A stretch of DNA of 64,000 nt from Stomoxys calcitrans (GCF_963082655.1 NC_081554.1:41904354-41968353); one strand, 5' to 3'. Positions 1-11,561 are shown, counted from the stretch's first letter. Numbers and translations: made by a program. The notes: generated by a model from the sequence alone, not told the origin.

Positions 1-530
1 AGGCTTTTGGAGACCGTAGTAGAAGTCATTGTACAAAATTTCAGCACGATCGGATAAGAATTGCGTCCTTATCAGTCTCAAGAAGTAAAATCGGGAGATC
101 GGTTTATATAAGTCTAAATCTGGTTCTAGAGAATCAAACAGTATAATCGGGAGATCGGCTTACATGGGAGCTATCTCAAGTTATGAACCTTGCCAAGACC
201 GTACTTGAAGTCAAAACAAAACAATTCGCACAAAATTTCGGGCAAATCTGATAATAACTGCGGCCTCCAGCGACTCAGGAAGTCAAGATCCGAGATTGGT
301 ATATATGGGAGTAATGTTATGAACCGCAATGTAAAATATGTAAAATTTCTAGCGACTAGTTTTATTCATTCGAAAGTTACCGTGTTTTCGACTGACGCAA
401 AATCGATGTGGAATGTCAAGACGATCAAAAATATATAGACCTTGTTGGATCTCATTTCAATATTTCGATGTGTTGCAAATGGAATGATGAAATTATTATA
501 ACCCCACCCTATAGCAGAGGATATAACAAG
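1..530 (+). mobile_element. DINE-1/mini-me-like element, 3' part, cut by the window edge
   Basis: The first 330 bases are diverged central-repeat units carrying the phrase TCGGTTTATATGGGAGC. They are followed by a decayed conserved core with GTCAAGACGATCAAAAATAT near 415-435, and a tail ending GAGGATATAACA near 520. These parts occur in the same order in the complete copy at 941-2881. The left end is outside the window. No protein is encoded. Confidence 0.7.
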
Positions 531-940
531 GAAAAACGTTCCAAGTTTGGCCGGACCGAATCTTGGGTACATACCACCTTGGATTCCGCTAAAAATTTGG
601 TATTTAAATTATTTTACAACAACCAAATCGAGAATGGGTTGCGGCTACTAGGGTCTACATTAGTCATATCGCGGTATCGGGATTTAAGACTCCTACATCG
701 TTATATAGACTGATTCGGCTCATACTTGGCACAGACGTTGGAAGTCATAGCAGTGGTCTTTGTGTCACATTTTAGCCGCAATAGATGAAAATTAAGATCT
801 CTAGGAGCTCAAGAAGTCAAATCCGGGGATCGGTTTATATAAGAGCGATATCAATATAAAGACCCATTCGGATTATACTTGGCGTGGATGCTGGAAGTCA
901 TAGCAGAAGTCCTAGTGCCAAATTTCAGTAAAATTAAAAA
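531..940 (+). mobile_element. DINE-like element, 5' fragment
   Basis: A head sequence near 540-590 (TTTGGCCGGACCGAATCTT, then CATACCACCTTGGAT) is a diverged version of the head seen at 941. It is followed by a diverged repeat unit with ATCGGTTTATATAAGAGC at 839. The copy stops at the next element head at 941, so it is truncated, probably by that insertion. Confidence 0.6.
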
Positions 941-2881
941 AACAAGTAAAAGCGTGCTAAGTTCGGCCGGGCCGAATCTTATATACCCTCCACCATGGAT
1001 CGCATTTGTCGAGTTCTTTTCCCGGCATCTCTTCTTAGGCAAAAAAGGATATAAGAAAAGAGTTGCTCTGCTATTAAAACGATATCAAGATATGGTCCGG
1101 TTCGGACCACAATTAAAATATATGTTGGAGACCTGTGTAAAATTTCAGCCAATTCGTATAAGAATTGCGACCATTGGGGCTCACGAAGTAAAATAGAGAG
1201 AACGATTTATATGGGATCTGTATCGGGCTATGGACCGATTCAGACCATAATAAACACGTTTGTTGATGGTCATGAGAGGATCCGTCGTACAAAATTTCAG
1301 GCATATCGGTAATAATAATTGCGACTTCTAGGGGTCAAGAAGTCAAGATCCAAGATCGGTTTATATGGCAGCTATATCAGGTTATGAACCGATTTGAACC
1401 TTATTTGACACAGTTGTTGAAAGTAAAAATAAAATACGTCATGCAAAATTTCAGCCAAATCGGATAGGAATTGCGCCCTCTAGAAGCTCAAGAAGTCAAA
1501 TCCCCAGATCTGTTTATATGACAGCTATATCAGGTTATGGACCGATTTCAACCATACTTGGCACAGTTGTTGGATATCATAACGAAATACTTGGTGCAAA
1601 CATTCATTCCAATCGGATAAGAATTGCGCACTCTAGAGGCTCAAGAAGTCAAGACCCAAGATCGGTTTATATGGCAGCTATATCACGTTATGGACCGATT
1701 TAAACCATACTTGGCATAGTTGTTGGGTATCATAACAAAACACGTCGTGCGAAATTCCATTTCAATCGGATAAGAATTGCGCCCTCTAGAGGCTCAAGAA
1801 GTCAAGACCCAAGATCGGTTTATATGGCAGCTATATCAGGTTATGAACCGATTTGAACCATACTTGGCACAGTTGTTGAATATAATAACAAAACACGTCG
1901 TGCAAAATTTCATTTCAATCGGATAAGAATTGCGCACTCTAGGGGCTCAAGAAGTCAAGACCCAAGATCGGTTTATATGGCAGCTATATCAGGTTATGAA
2001 CCGATTTGAACCATACTTGGCACAGTTGTTGGATATCATAACAAAACACGTCGTGCGAAATTCCATTTCAATCGGATAAGAATTGCGCCCTCTAGAGGCT
2101 CAAGAAGTCAAGACCCAAGATCGGTTTATATGGCAGCTATATCAGGTTATGAACCGATTTGAACCATACTTGGCACAGTTCTTGAATATAATAACAAAAC
2201 ACGTCGTGCAAAATTTCATTTCAATCGGATAAGAATTGCGCACTCTAGGGGCTCAAGAAGTCAAGACCCGAGATCGGTTTATATGGCAGCTATATCAGGT
2301 TATGGACCGATTTGAACCATACTTGGCACAGTTGTTGGATATCATAACAAAACTCGTCGTGCAAAATTTCATTCCAATCGGATAAGAATTGTGCACTCTA
2401 GAGGCTCAAGAAGTCAAGACCCAAGATCGGTTTATATGGCAGCTATATCAGGTTATGGACCGATTTGAACCATACTCGGCACAGTTTTTGGATATCATAA
2501 AAAAACACGCCGTACAAAATTTCATTCGTATCGGATAAGAATTGCGCACTCTAGAGGCTCAAGAAGTCAAGACCCAAGATCGGTTTATATGGCAGCTATA
2601 TCAAAACATGGACCCATATGGCCCATTTACAATACCAACCGACCTACACTAATAAGAAGTATTTGTGCAAAATTTCAAGCGGCTAGCTTTACTCCTTCGG
2701 AAGTGCTTTCGACAGACAGACGGACGGACGGACAGACGGACGGACATGGCTAGATCGACATAAAATGTCACGACGATCAAGAATATATATACTTTATGGG
2801 GTCTCAGACGAATATTTCGAGTAGTTACAAACAGAATGACGAAATTAGTATACCCCCCATCTTTTGGTGGAGGGTATAAAA
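941..2881 (+). mobile_element. Complete DINE-1/Helentron-like element with central tandem repeats
   Basis: The copy has every part seen in other copies. The head contains the perfect palindrome TTCGGCCGGGCCGAA at 962-976 and TATACCCTCCACCAT at 982. Central repeats run from 1202 to about 2640. A (GACR)n tract lies at 2711-2746. The core CATGGCTAGATCGACA leads to AAGAATATATATACTTTAT and a tail hairpin ending TGGTGGAGGGTATA at 2865-2878. Head and tail therefore carry subterminal inverted repeats. This order fits the DINE-1 and mini-me class of non-autonomous Helentron elements of flies, from established knowledge. There is no coding capacity. Confidence 0.78.
1202..2640 (+). repeat. 153-bp tandem repeat array, about nine units
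   Basis: The phrase ATCGGTTTATATGGC or a close variant starts at 1202, 1355, 1508, 1661, 1814, 1967, 2120, 2273, 2426 and 2579. All nine intervals are exactly 153 bp. Each unit also carries GGTTATGAACCGATTTGAAC, ATCGGATAAGAATTGCGC and GAGGCTCAAGAAGTCAAGA. Units differ by substitutions but not by net length. Confidence 0.95.
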
Positions 2882-3640
2882 ATGAGGCTTCTATGGATGC
2901 AAAAACTCAAATCCGGGAATCGGTTAATATGGGCTTGTAGAGGTTTAGGGGAATCTTCCAATAAGATTTAGGCAAAACAAAATATGTAGGTGAACGAATT
3001 TGATGATGATGGTAAAGACAAATTGCAAGGCTCTAGTAATAAGTGAACTGTGTATATGCATGCAGATACTTGTTGTTCCTCAGGATTGGGGATTAACAAG
3101 CGTAGAAAACCCCCAGCAACCGCAGAAGAATAAAGAAAACAAAACGCAGAATAATTTTAGTGAACGTTACAATATTGGTTTATTTAGGTAAAAGGGTTAA
3201 TGTGTAAGAGTTAGAGAGAACTAAAGTGAAAGAGAAGGTTGTAAATAAAGAGAGTATAAGACCTTACCGATCAAGTGCTGATGAACAAGTGATCCAGGAA
3301 TCGGTTTGTACGGTGGCTATATCAGTTTATAGACCGATTTGGATCATGCTCGACACTGATGTAGGAAATAAGAGTTAGTGCTACAGATCTTTGTGTCAAA
3401 GTTTAGCCAAGTCGGATGAAAAATGAGGCTTCTATGGGCTTAAGAAGTCGCATCCGGGGATCGGCTTGTATGGGGACTATATCACTTTATAGACCGATTC
3501 GGATCATACTCGGCACTGATATTTGAAGTCAGAACCCAAGTCATTGTACCAAATTTCAGCCAAAGCAATTGAAAATTGAGGTGTATAGGGGCTCAAGAAG
3601 TCAAAACTGTGAATCGGTTTATATGGGGGCTTTTTCCAAA
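2882..3640 (+). repeat. Diverged DINE-like central-repeat fragments
   Basis: Fragments at 2882-2935 and 3290-3640 carry the central-repeat phrases (TCGGTTTGTACGGTGGC, TTTATAGACCGATT, GGGGCTCAAGAAGTC). Unit starts at 3300, 3460 and 3613 give spacings of 160 and 153 bp. Sequence between 2940 and 3290 shows nothing recognisable. Confidence 0.6.
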
Positions 3641-4020
3641 TTCTTGACGCTTGAAAAAAAAATATGAAATTTTTTTTCTTAATTTGTCAAAAATGCTCGT
3701 ATAATCTCTAAGTGTATCCCGGAAAAGCACTGTTGCTATTGAGTTTTCATTTTCGTTTTTGTTATTCACTGAAAATGGCGCCATTCATTGAGGCGATGAC
3801 CTCTCCAACATTTTCGAGATTGCAATGTGAGTATCAATACTGGGGGGAAGGGAGAAATTTTTGTTTTGTTTTCCTTTGACGCCAAGCGCATGTCAACTGG
3901 ATAAACACATCAGTGTGTTATTGTCAAATGTAATTCCGTATACGTGGGAAATGTTTCTGTATTGTTGAAAAATACATAACATGTTGCATGGCTATATTAT
4001 GAGAATAAACGCGATTAAAT
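3641..4020. other. Unassigned AT-rich spacer
   Basis: No gene, RNA or transposon hallmark was found in this stretch. It separates a DINE-like fragment from the G-rich tandem repeats. Confidence 0.4.
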
Positions 4021-6690
4021 AATACCCTAATGAAATAGGTATACACCATGGTGATTTTGGTGTTGAGCTAATTGGAAAGAAAATTTGATTCTTTTTCTAC
4101 TCTCAAATGCCTTTCATTTGAATGCCATACTATAATGATAAGTCAAGGGGTAAGGGTAAGCTCCGCTTAAATACCCTTAACAAATGACATTTTCCTAATC
4201 TATTACCCAAATTGTTGCATTTGAGTCCCATATAGCCATGATCGGCTAATATGCCCCAGGGAGGATTTTTAGGGGTGGGGACACCTCCCAATACATGGAA
4301 TTAAATTGTTTTTTCATATTCGTAATCTGCTCCCAAAATGCTTTTCATTTGAGTCCCATATTGACATAAACGTGCAATATGTCTCTTTGGGAGAATTTTT
4401 GGGGTTGGGGCTGGCCTCTGGGTCCTTAGACTCAAATTATAATACCATATTCGTAGTCTACTCTCCAAAACCATGATACCCATACTATTGCGATCTTTCA
4501 TCGTGCTCTACTGCAAAATTTCTTTTATTTGAGCCGGGGGGATTTTATGGGGCGAGAGTACCCCCAAACACATGGCCTCAAAATTTGATATCAAATTCGT
4601 TATATACTATCAAATACCCTTTTATTTGAGCCCCTTATTACCATTGTAGGTAAACATGGCCAGTTTGAAGGGAGTTTAGGGAGCGGACCCTAAATATTGG
4701 GTTGCCCAAAAAGTAATTGCGGATTTTTCATATAGTCGGCGTTGATAAATTTTTTCACAGCTTGTGACTCTGTAATTGCCTTCTTTCTTCTGTCAGTTAT
4801 CAGCCGTTACTTTTAGCTTGCTTTAGAAAAAAAGTGTAAAAAAAGTGTATTTGATTAAAGTTCATTCTAAGTTTTAAAATTAAAAATGCATTTACTTTCT
4901 TTTAAAAAATCCGCAATTACTTTTTGGGCAACCCAATATTACCCAAATTGCTTTCATTTGAGTCCCATATAGCCATGACTGGCTAATATGCCCATTTGTG
5001 AGGGTTTTTAGGGGTGGGGACATGGACATTTTCGTTTTTTACATATTTGTAGTCTACTCCCGAATTCCGTTCATTCGAGTCCCATATTGACTTCAACGTG
5101 CAATACGTCTGTTTGGGAGAATTTTGGGGTTGGGGCGGGCCACTGGGTACTTAGACTCAAATTTTAACACCACATTCGTAGTCTACTCTCTAAAACCATT
5201 AATTTGATACCTAAACTTTTCCGATCAGTCTACTTTTTATTATGGGTGGTGTTTTTGGGGTAACGGGGGAGGGTCTACCCCCTTCCGATGTCAACAAATT
5301 ATAAAGCCTATTGCTCCTTCCGGACCATATTCGTAATCTACTCCCGAATGCCTTTCATTGGAGTTCTATATTGTCAAGATCGTCCAGGGGGGGTGTAAGG
5401 GTTGGGGTGGCCCCCCCAGTTACATGGACCTAATTTTTAATATACAATTCGTACTATACTCCTGAATAGCTTTCATTTGAGTCCCATATTGTCCCGATCG
5501 GTCCACATTTATTTTTGGGTTGTACTTTTAGAGTTAGGGGGAGAGGCGGACCCCTTGCGATATCGAAAAATTATATCACCTGCGGGGGTTGAGAGACTAC
5601 GACCCAAAAGACAACTGATTTGAGTCCTTTAATGGCGGAATCTACATGTCCGGCTGAATGGCAGGACGTGAAGCAGATACTTGAATCCTTATATCAACAT
5701 TGGATTCGAACTCTTTCTCTCTCGAACAACTCTCAAACACCTGTCATTTATACCTCGTTTGGGGGGGTTTTTGGGGTTAGAGAGGCCCCGTAGATACCTT
5801 AGACCAAATTCTTATAACATATGAGTACTTATCTTCCAAACACCTTTCTTTTGATACCCATATTGACCAAATTGGTAAATATGTCCTGTTGAGGGGTTTT
5901 TGGGCGCCCCAGACACCAAGGATTAATTTTTTATATTAGCTTTTTACTATACTTTTAAATACCTTTCATTTGATGTCCATATTGTCAAAATCGGTAAATA
6001 TTTACTGCTGGGGGATTTTGGGGGCTGGGGAGGCCCCTCAGACACCAAGGAATACATTTTTATGTCAGATTTTTACTCTACTTTAAAGGCCTTTCATTTG
6101 ATACCCATATTGCCCAAAGCGGTAAAAGTGTCCTGTTGGGTGGTGTTATTGGGGGTGGGGAACCCCCCCGATACTTAAGGAGACAGTTTTTATGCCAAGT
6201 TCGTACTCTACTCGTAGTAACCTCTCATTTGATACCCATATTGCCCAAAGCGGTAAAAGTGTCTTGTTGGGTGGTGTTTTTGGGGGTAGGGGACCACCCC
6301 GACACCAAGGGTGACAGTTTTATGCCAAGTTCGTACTCTACTCTTAAATACCTTTTATTTAATACCCATATTGTCTGAGTTGGCAAGCATGTCCGTTCGG
6401 GTGGGTTTTAAGATGGGGCGGCCCCCTAAGTTAGTTGACCGCTAAATTTTATACTTATTTCGTGTTTTTGGGTTACCATAAGGTGGCATGCATAATTTCA
6501 CTTAAAGCGGTGCACACATTTGCGAAATCGGGCGTTTTTGAAAATTGGGGTAAGGGGGAGGTTCCTCCCCCCCTTTGGATATGAAAAAATTTAGTACCCT
6601 ATTTTCACCGGAGGATAAAACTCCAACGTCTGTGAAAATTTCATGAAATCGGTTCAGGCGTTTTTCATTTTTTTTTTTCATTTTTCTCAG
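4021..6690 (+). repeat. G-rich tandem repeat family, arm A
   Basis: Degenerate units contain CCTTTCATTTGATACCCATATTG-like text, a GGGGTTTTTGGGG-like block and GTTCGTACTCTACTC. Anchors at 5850, 5969, 6097, 6229 and 6359 give periods of 119-132 bp. The right end carries AAAATTGGGGTAAGGGGGAG and AATTTCATGAAATCGGTTCA. The same family occurs in opposite orientation at 7425-8560 and 20770-22255, and in this orientation at 56040-56345. The family may be a transposon relic with internal repeats; no coding sequence is seen. Confidence 0.75.
4697..4936 (+). mobile_element. Mariner-type MITE, copy 1 (240 bp)
   Basis: The terminal inverted repeats begin TTGGGTTGCCCAAAAAGTAA and the copy is flanked by TA on both sides. 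The TIR resembles mellifera-subfamily mariners. The inside has no transposase; it carries TGTGACTCTGTAATTGC and GTCAGTTATCAGC in all seven copies. It sits inside the G-rich repeat arm. Copies here and at 44270, 47924 and 53768 share one orientation; those at 18795, 30579 and 52578 the other. Confidence 0.93.
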
Positions 6691-7424
6691 ACAATGAAAT
6701 TTTCTCAGAAGACAACATTTTAATTAAATGTTCTCTGAAGTTAAAAATTCAATGAAATATTCTCTAAAGACAATATATAAATTATTTCCCCAAATTTTCT
6801 CTAAAAAATGTCAATGAAATTTTCTTTGAAAATAACATTTCATTGAATTTTGCTTTAAAGGCAACATTTCTATAAAATGTTTGTCTAAAGATACAGTGAC
6901 TGTTAAACACATGATGTAGGGCAGGCAAAAGCCCTTCAGTGAGTCAATTTAATAAACCATACATCCCAAACCATAGGCTTAAAATGGTTCTGCTATGGTT
7001 TGCCTGAAAAGCAGGTCGTCACACTGGTAGGCATATTGCGTTGTTAGTAATTGATATGTCAGTCAGTGTATCGACACATACACATTCTCATATGCATATA
7101 TTTAAGAATCAACAGCTGTGTTGATTCACAATAGTCTCTGGAATAACTTATGAATTGTTGGAAAAAATAAGGTCAGCCCGAAAACATGCTTTAATATTTT
7201 ATGTCGTTAGCAAAGTAGCAGTGGCTTTTGCAGTGTGGTCTATCGTCTCAGATAATTAAAACGTCAAAAGCGAAAATTGTTGTAACCAAGAAAAATGGAA
7301 ACCTTTTAAGCTATTATTGCTGTTTAAAGAAAAACCATGTTGCTTCTGAGCAGACAAACGAGAAAATGTATTTTGGGGGTTTTTTGGGAATAACAACATC
7401 TGTTATATAAAAATGAAATTGTTG
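6690..7424. repeat. Spacer between G-rich arms with short AT-rich tandem repeats
   Basis: From 6690 to about 6900 the phrase CAATGAAATTTTCTCTGAAG recurs in degenerate form every 30-50 bp. From 6900 to 7424 I see no gene or transposon hallmark. Confidence 0.5.
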
Positions 7425-8560
7425 CGATTTTCTTGTTTGTCAATTTGTTTGTTTATCTGTTCCATATAGACTCAAAAACGGCTGAACCGATTTTCATGAA
7501 ACTTTCACAGATGGTAGAGATTGAGCCCCCGGGTATAGGGTCTAGGAATTGGGTATTACATTTTTTGATTTCCGAAGAGGGGGCGGACCCTCCCCCTTAC
7601 CTAAATTTTCAAAAACGCCAGATCTCGGAGATGCATACACCGATTTAAGCGAAATTTTGTATGTCACCTTATGGTACCCCAAAAACACGAAATTGGTGCA
7701 CAATTTTTGGGGTCAAATAACCTGGGGGGACGCCCCATCCCAAAACCCACCCAAAAGGACATGTTTATCGATGGGGACAATATGGGTATCAAACGAAAGG
7801 TATTTAAGAGTACAATACGAACATGGCATAAAAATTTCACCCTAAGTGTTCGGGGGACTCCCCCATCCTAAAAAAAACATCCAACAGAACTCTTTCTCCG
7901 CTTTGGGCAATATGGGTATCAAGTGAAAGGTATTTAGAAGTAAAACACAAATCTGACATAAAAGTTTCTTTTTTTGGTGTCTGAGGCGCCCACCACTCTC
8001 CACCTCCCAAAACACCCCAGCAGGACATCTGAACCGATTGGGACAATATGGGTACCAAATGAAAGGTATTTATGAGTAGAGTACGAACTTGGCATCCTAA
8101 GTATCGGGGGGGCACCCCACCCCTAAAAACACCACACAACAGGACACTTTTACCGCTTTGGGCAATATGGGTATCAAATGAGAGGTATTTAAGAGTAGAG
8201 TATGGACTTGGCATAAAAAATATCACCTTTAGTGTCAGGGGTACCCCACCTCAAAAAAAAAAAAAAAAACAACAGGACATTATGACCACTCTGGGCAATG
8301 TGGGTATCAAATGAAAGGTATTTAAAAGTGGAGTACAAATCTGACATAAAAATTTATTCCTTGGTGTCTGAGGGGCAGTAGAAAATTAATTTGATATGCA
8401 ATTTTGAGACCAAGTGTTTGGGGGTAGTGTCACCCCATAAAATGTCACCCCTAAACCAATTGCAATTGTGGCTCAAATAAAAGTACAATAATTTAACAGT
8501 TGAGCTCGCTGCTGATATTTTTTCAGGGCTAAGTACGTGGGTGGCCGTCCCGCCCTACAT
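7425..8560 (-). repeat. G-rich tandem repeat family, arm B (inverted relative to arm A)
   Basis: The left end carries TTGTTTGTTTATCTGTTCC and AAACGGCTGAACCGATTTTC, and units follow with GGGTATCAAATGAAAGGTAT and GAGTAGAGTACGAACTTGGC. These are reverse complements of phrases in arm A at 4021-6690, so the two arms face each other across the spacer. Confidence 0.75.
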
Positions 8561-8571
8561 ACCTCTCAAAC

Positions 8572-8912
8572 TGGAAATATTCGTCCCAAATTACAGCAAA
8601 ATCGGATAGTAAATGTGGATTTTATGGGCCTAAGACACTAAATCGGAGGATCGGTCTTTATGGGGGCTATATCAAGGTATAGTCCGATATAGCCCATCTT
8701 CACACTTAACATGCTTATGGACAAAAAAAAGAATCTGTGCAAAGATTCCGCTCAATATCTCTATTTTTAAGACTGTAGCGTGATTTTAACAGACAGACGG
8801 ACGGACATGGCTAGATCATCTTAGATTTTTACGCTGATTAAGAATATATATACTTTATAGGGTCGAAAATGGAATATACCCCCATCCTTCGGTGGGGGGT
8901 ATAAAAATTAAA
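8572..8912 (+). mobile_element. DINE-like element, 3' fragment
   Basis: One central unit (ATCGGTCTTTATGGGGGC) is followed by the tract GACAGACGGACGGACATGG, the core ending AAGAATATATATACTTTATA and the tail hairpin TATACCCCCATCCTTCGGTG with GGGGGGTATAAAA. The 5' head is missing. Confidence 0.8.
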
Positions 8913-8939
8913 AAAAAAAAAAACAACTTTAGTTTGCAA

Positions 8940-9790
8940 TTGCTTCAACTTCTTCTTTTGCAAACTTTAAAACTTTTCGGACACCATTGGATTCTAGGTG
9001 AAAATTGCGCTCCGTAGTGGTACTGGATGAAGCAATACTGTAAAGTTTTCTGCAAAAAACATGGCGAAAACCAATTTTTTTGGGCGTAAAACTTCAAGTT
9101 TGTATTTAAGCCCAAAAACGCTGTAACTCCTTCATTTTTTCGAATTTTGTAAATTTTCCAGCATTCCGCAATTCGAAATTCGAAGAAGAATCGAACAATA
9201 AACAGAATTACTTAAAAATTCATATTTTATGTTTTTTGCATTTTTTTAGCAAAGGCTAACCCCTTATGAAAATTTGCAATTTTTGATGCGAAAAAAATTT
9301 TTGAGTTGAGTATACAATGTTGAAGTTTATGGCAAAAAATTCGGATTAGTGCAACACCTATGTCTTTTCATCAAAAAATAAGCTCAAAATCACATCATTA
9401 ATATCCGAAAAATGGTGAAAAATCAAGATCAGTTTGAAATTGCTGTAACATCTATTTGTTTCGCGAATTTCAAAATGCTGAGGACACCGTTGGATTTGTG
9501 AGGAAAATCGCCTTCCGTAGTGGTGCTGGATGAAGCAATACTGTAAAATTTTCTGTCAAAAAACATCGCAAAAACCATTTTTTTGGGCATACAAATTCAA
9601 GGTCGTTTTCAAGGCCAAAAACGCTGTAACTCTTTCTTTTTTTCGAATTTCGTAAATTTTCCAGCATTCCGCAATTTTGAGATGAGTATACAGTAATGAA
9701 GATTAGGGCAAAAAATTCGGATTAGTGCAACTTCGAAGTTTTTTCCTTAAAAAATAAGCTCAAAATCGCATAATTAATATCCGAAACATG
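8940..9790. repeat. Large tandem duplication, about 504-bp period
   Basis: The phrase TGGATGAAGCAATACTGTAA occurs at 9024 and 9528, and flanking text such as AAAACGCTGTAACTC and TTTTCCAGCATTCCGCAATT also recurs in the same order. The two copies differ by many substitutions, so the duplication is old. No gene is recognised in either copy. Confidence 0.85.
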
Positions 9791-9972
9791 TTAAACCAGT
9801 CAGGCAAGGCAAAAGTCGGGCGGAGCCGACTACATAATACCCTCACCTACCCTATAATTATGAATTCGGGCAATATCTAAATATACATGTTTATGAGGGC
9901 TAAATCAGAACCGACTTTTATACAGATCCTTTGAAAATTGTTGTTACTTCGGCCATTTAGGTGCAAATCGGG

Positions 9973-9975
<3 letters not shown>

Positions 9976-10054
<79 letters not shown>
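9976..10054. repeat. (TA)n microsatellite
   Basis: An uninterrupted AT dinucleotide run of about 79 bp within a DINE-like repeat unit. A similar 60-bp run lies at 10503-10562. Confidence 0.97.
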
Positions 10055-10056
<2 letters not shown>

Positions 10057-10500
10057 GGGCTATATGCAAATCTGAACCGACTTTGATGAAATCTTGCAAA
10101 TATATTATGATCAGTAACAGAACATTCCGCACAAAAGTTTGTGCAGATCGGTTGAAAATTGTAACTACTACGGCCATTTAAGTGCAAATCGGGCGATATA
10201 TATATATATGGGAGCTATAACTAAATTTGAACCGATATTGATAAAATTTTGCAGATATGTTAAGATCAGCAAGGAAACAAACCATGCCAAATTTTGTGCA
10301 GATCGGTTGAAAATTGTTGGTACAATGGCCATGCAAATGCAAATCTGACGAAGATATATATGGGATCTATATCTAAATCTGAACCGATTTCGATTAATCT
10401 TTATAGATATTGTGGAAGTCGTCGCGTAAAGCGTTGTGCAAAGTTTTGGGAAGATTGATCAATAAATGAGCTTGCAGTGGCTCTAGGAGTGAAAATAGGG

Positions 10501-10565
<65 letters not shown>

Positions 10566-11148
10566 AGCTATATCAAAATCTGAACCGATTTCTATGAAAT
10601 TCACCAGTAGTGTCGAGAGTCATAAGAAAATCCTTCCCCCCAAATTTTGAGAGAATCGGTTGACAAATGACCTATATTGCATTATTACTGCAAATCGGAC
10701 GAACATATATATGGGAACTATATCTAAATCTGAACCGATTTCGATCAAACTTTATAGATATTTTGGTAGTCATTGAGAAAAGCATTGTACAAAGTTTTGG
10801 GAAGATTGATCAATAAATGCGCTTGGATTGACCAAAGAAGGGAATATCGGGTGATATGTATATATGGCAGCTATATCTAAATCTGAACTGATTTCTATGA
10901 AATTTACCAGTAATGTAGAGAGTCATACGAAATTTAATCCTGCCAAATTTTGAGAGAATCGGCTAAGAAATTACCATTTTATTGCATTATTACTGCAAAT
11001 CGGACGAACATATATATGGGAGCTATATATAAATCTGAACCGGTTTCGAGCAAACTTTTTAGATATTTTGGAAGTCATCGGGGAACGCGTTATACAAGGT
11101 TTTGGGAAGATTGGTCAAAAAATGTGCTTGCAGTGGCTCTAGGAGCGA

Positions 11149-11185
<37 letters not shown>

Positions 11186-11187
<2 letters not shown>

Positions 11188-11414
11188 GGGTGGCTGATGA
11201 ATATTGCTACAATGATGAATATTGCTACATTTTTTTTTCGGTGTATGGAATACATTTTTCTTTTATTCATGTTAAATTAAATTATTAAATTAATTATTAA
11301 ATTATTATTAATTAAATTAATTAATTAATTAATTAAATTAATTATTAAATTATTATTATTAAATAGAAAAAAAGTTATTACATTTTTTTTTGGTAGCGGC
11401 TTTCATCAGCCACC

Positions 11415-11417
<3 letters not shown>
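11186..11417 (+). mobile_element. TIR MITE, second family, 232 bp
   Basis: The copy starts CAGGGTGGCTGATGAATATT and ends with the inverted text TCATCAGCCACCCTG, flanked by TA dinucleotides as for Tc1/mariner-type insertion. The inside is an AT-rich TTAATTAA-type repeat and nothing codes. One end carries the phrase GATGAATATTGCTACA twice. A second copy in opposite orientation lies at 49442-49674. Confidence 0.9.
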
Positions 11418-11461
<44 letters not shown>

Positions 11462-11561
11462 TATATATATTTATATATGAGAGCTATATCTAAATCTGAA
11501 CCGATTTCTTTTAAATTCATCGGTAATGTCAAGAGTCATAAGAAAATCCTTCCTGCCAAAT

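Larger units (their letters stand above)
9795..11560 (+). mobile_element. Second DINE-like family with (TA)n-bearing repeat units
   Basis: The head reads AAAGTCGGGCGGAGCCGACT then ATAATACCCTCACCTACCC, a hairpin-rich start that recurs at 43430. Internal units carry CTATATCTAAATCTGAACCGAT and GATCGGTTGAAAATTGT. Anchors at 10582, 10732, 10884 and 11037 are 150-153 bp apart. A (TA)n tract sits at the same place in several units (about 9976-10054, 10503-10562, 11149-11176, 11418-11458). A 232-bp MITE is inserted near the 3' part. Confidence 0.75.

Noticed and set aside
1202..2640. CRISPR-like array
   Set aside because: The whole 153-bp unit repeats, without short conserved repeats and unique spacers, and the sequence is eukaryotic.
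9944..10604. Frames with long Ile-Tyr runs
   Set aside because: They are translations of (TA)n tracts inside a DINE-like element.
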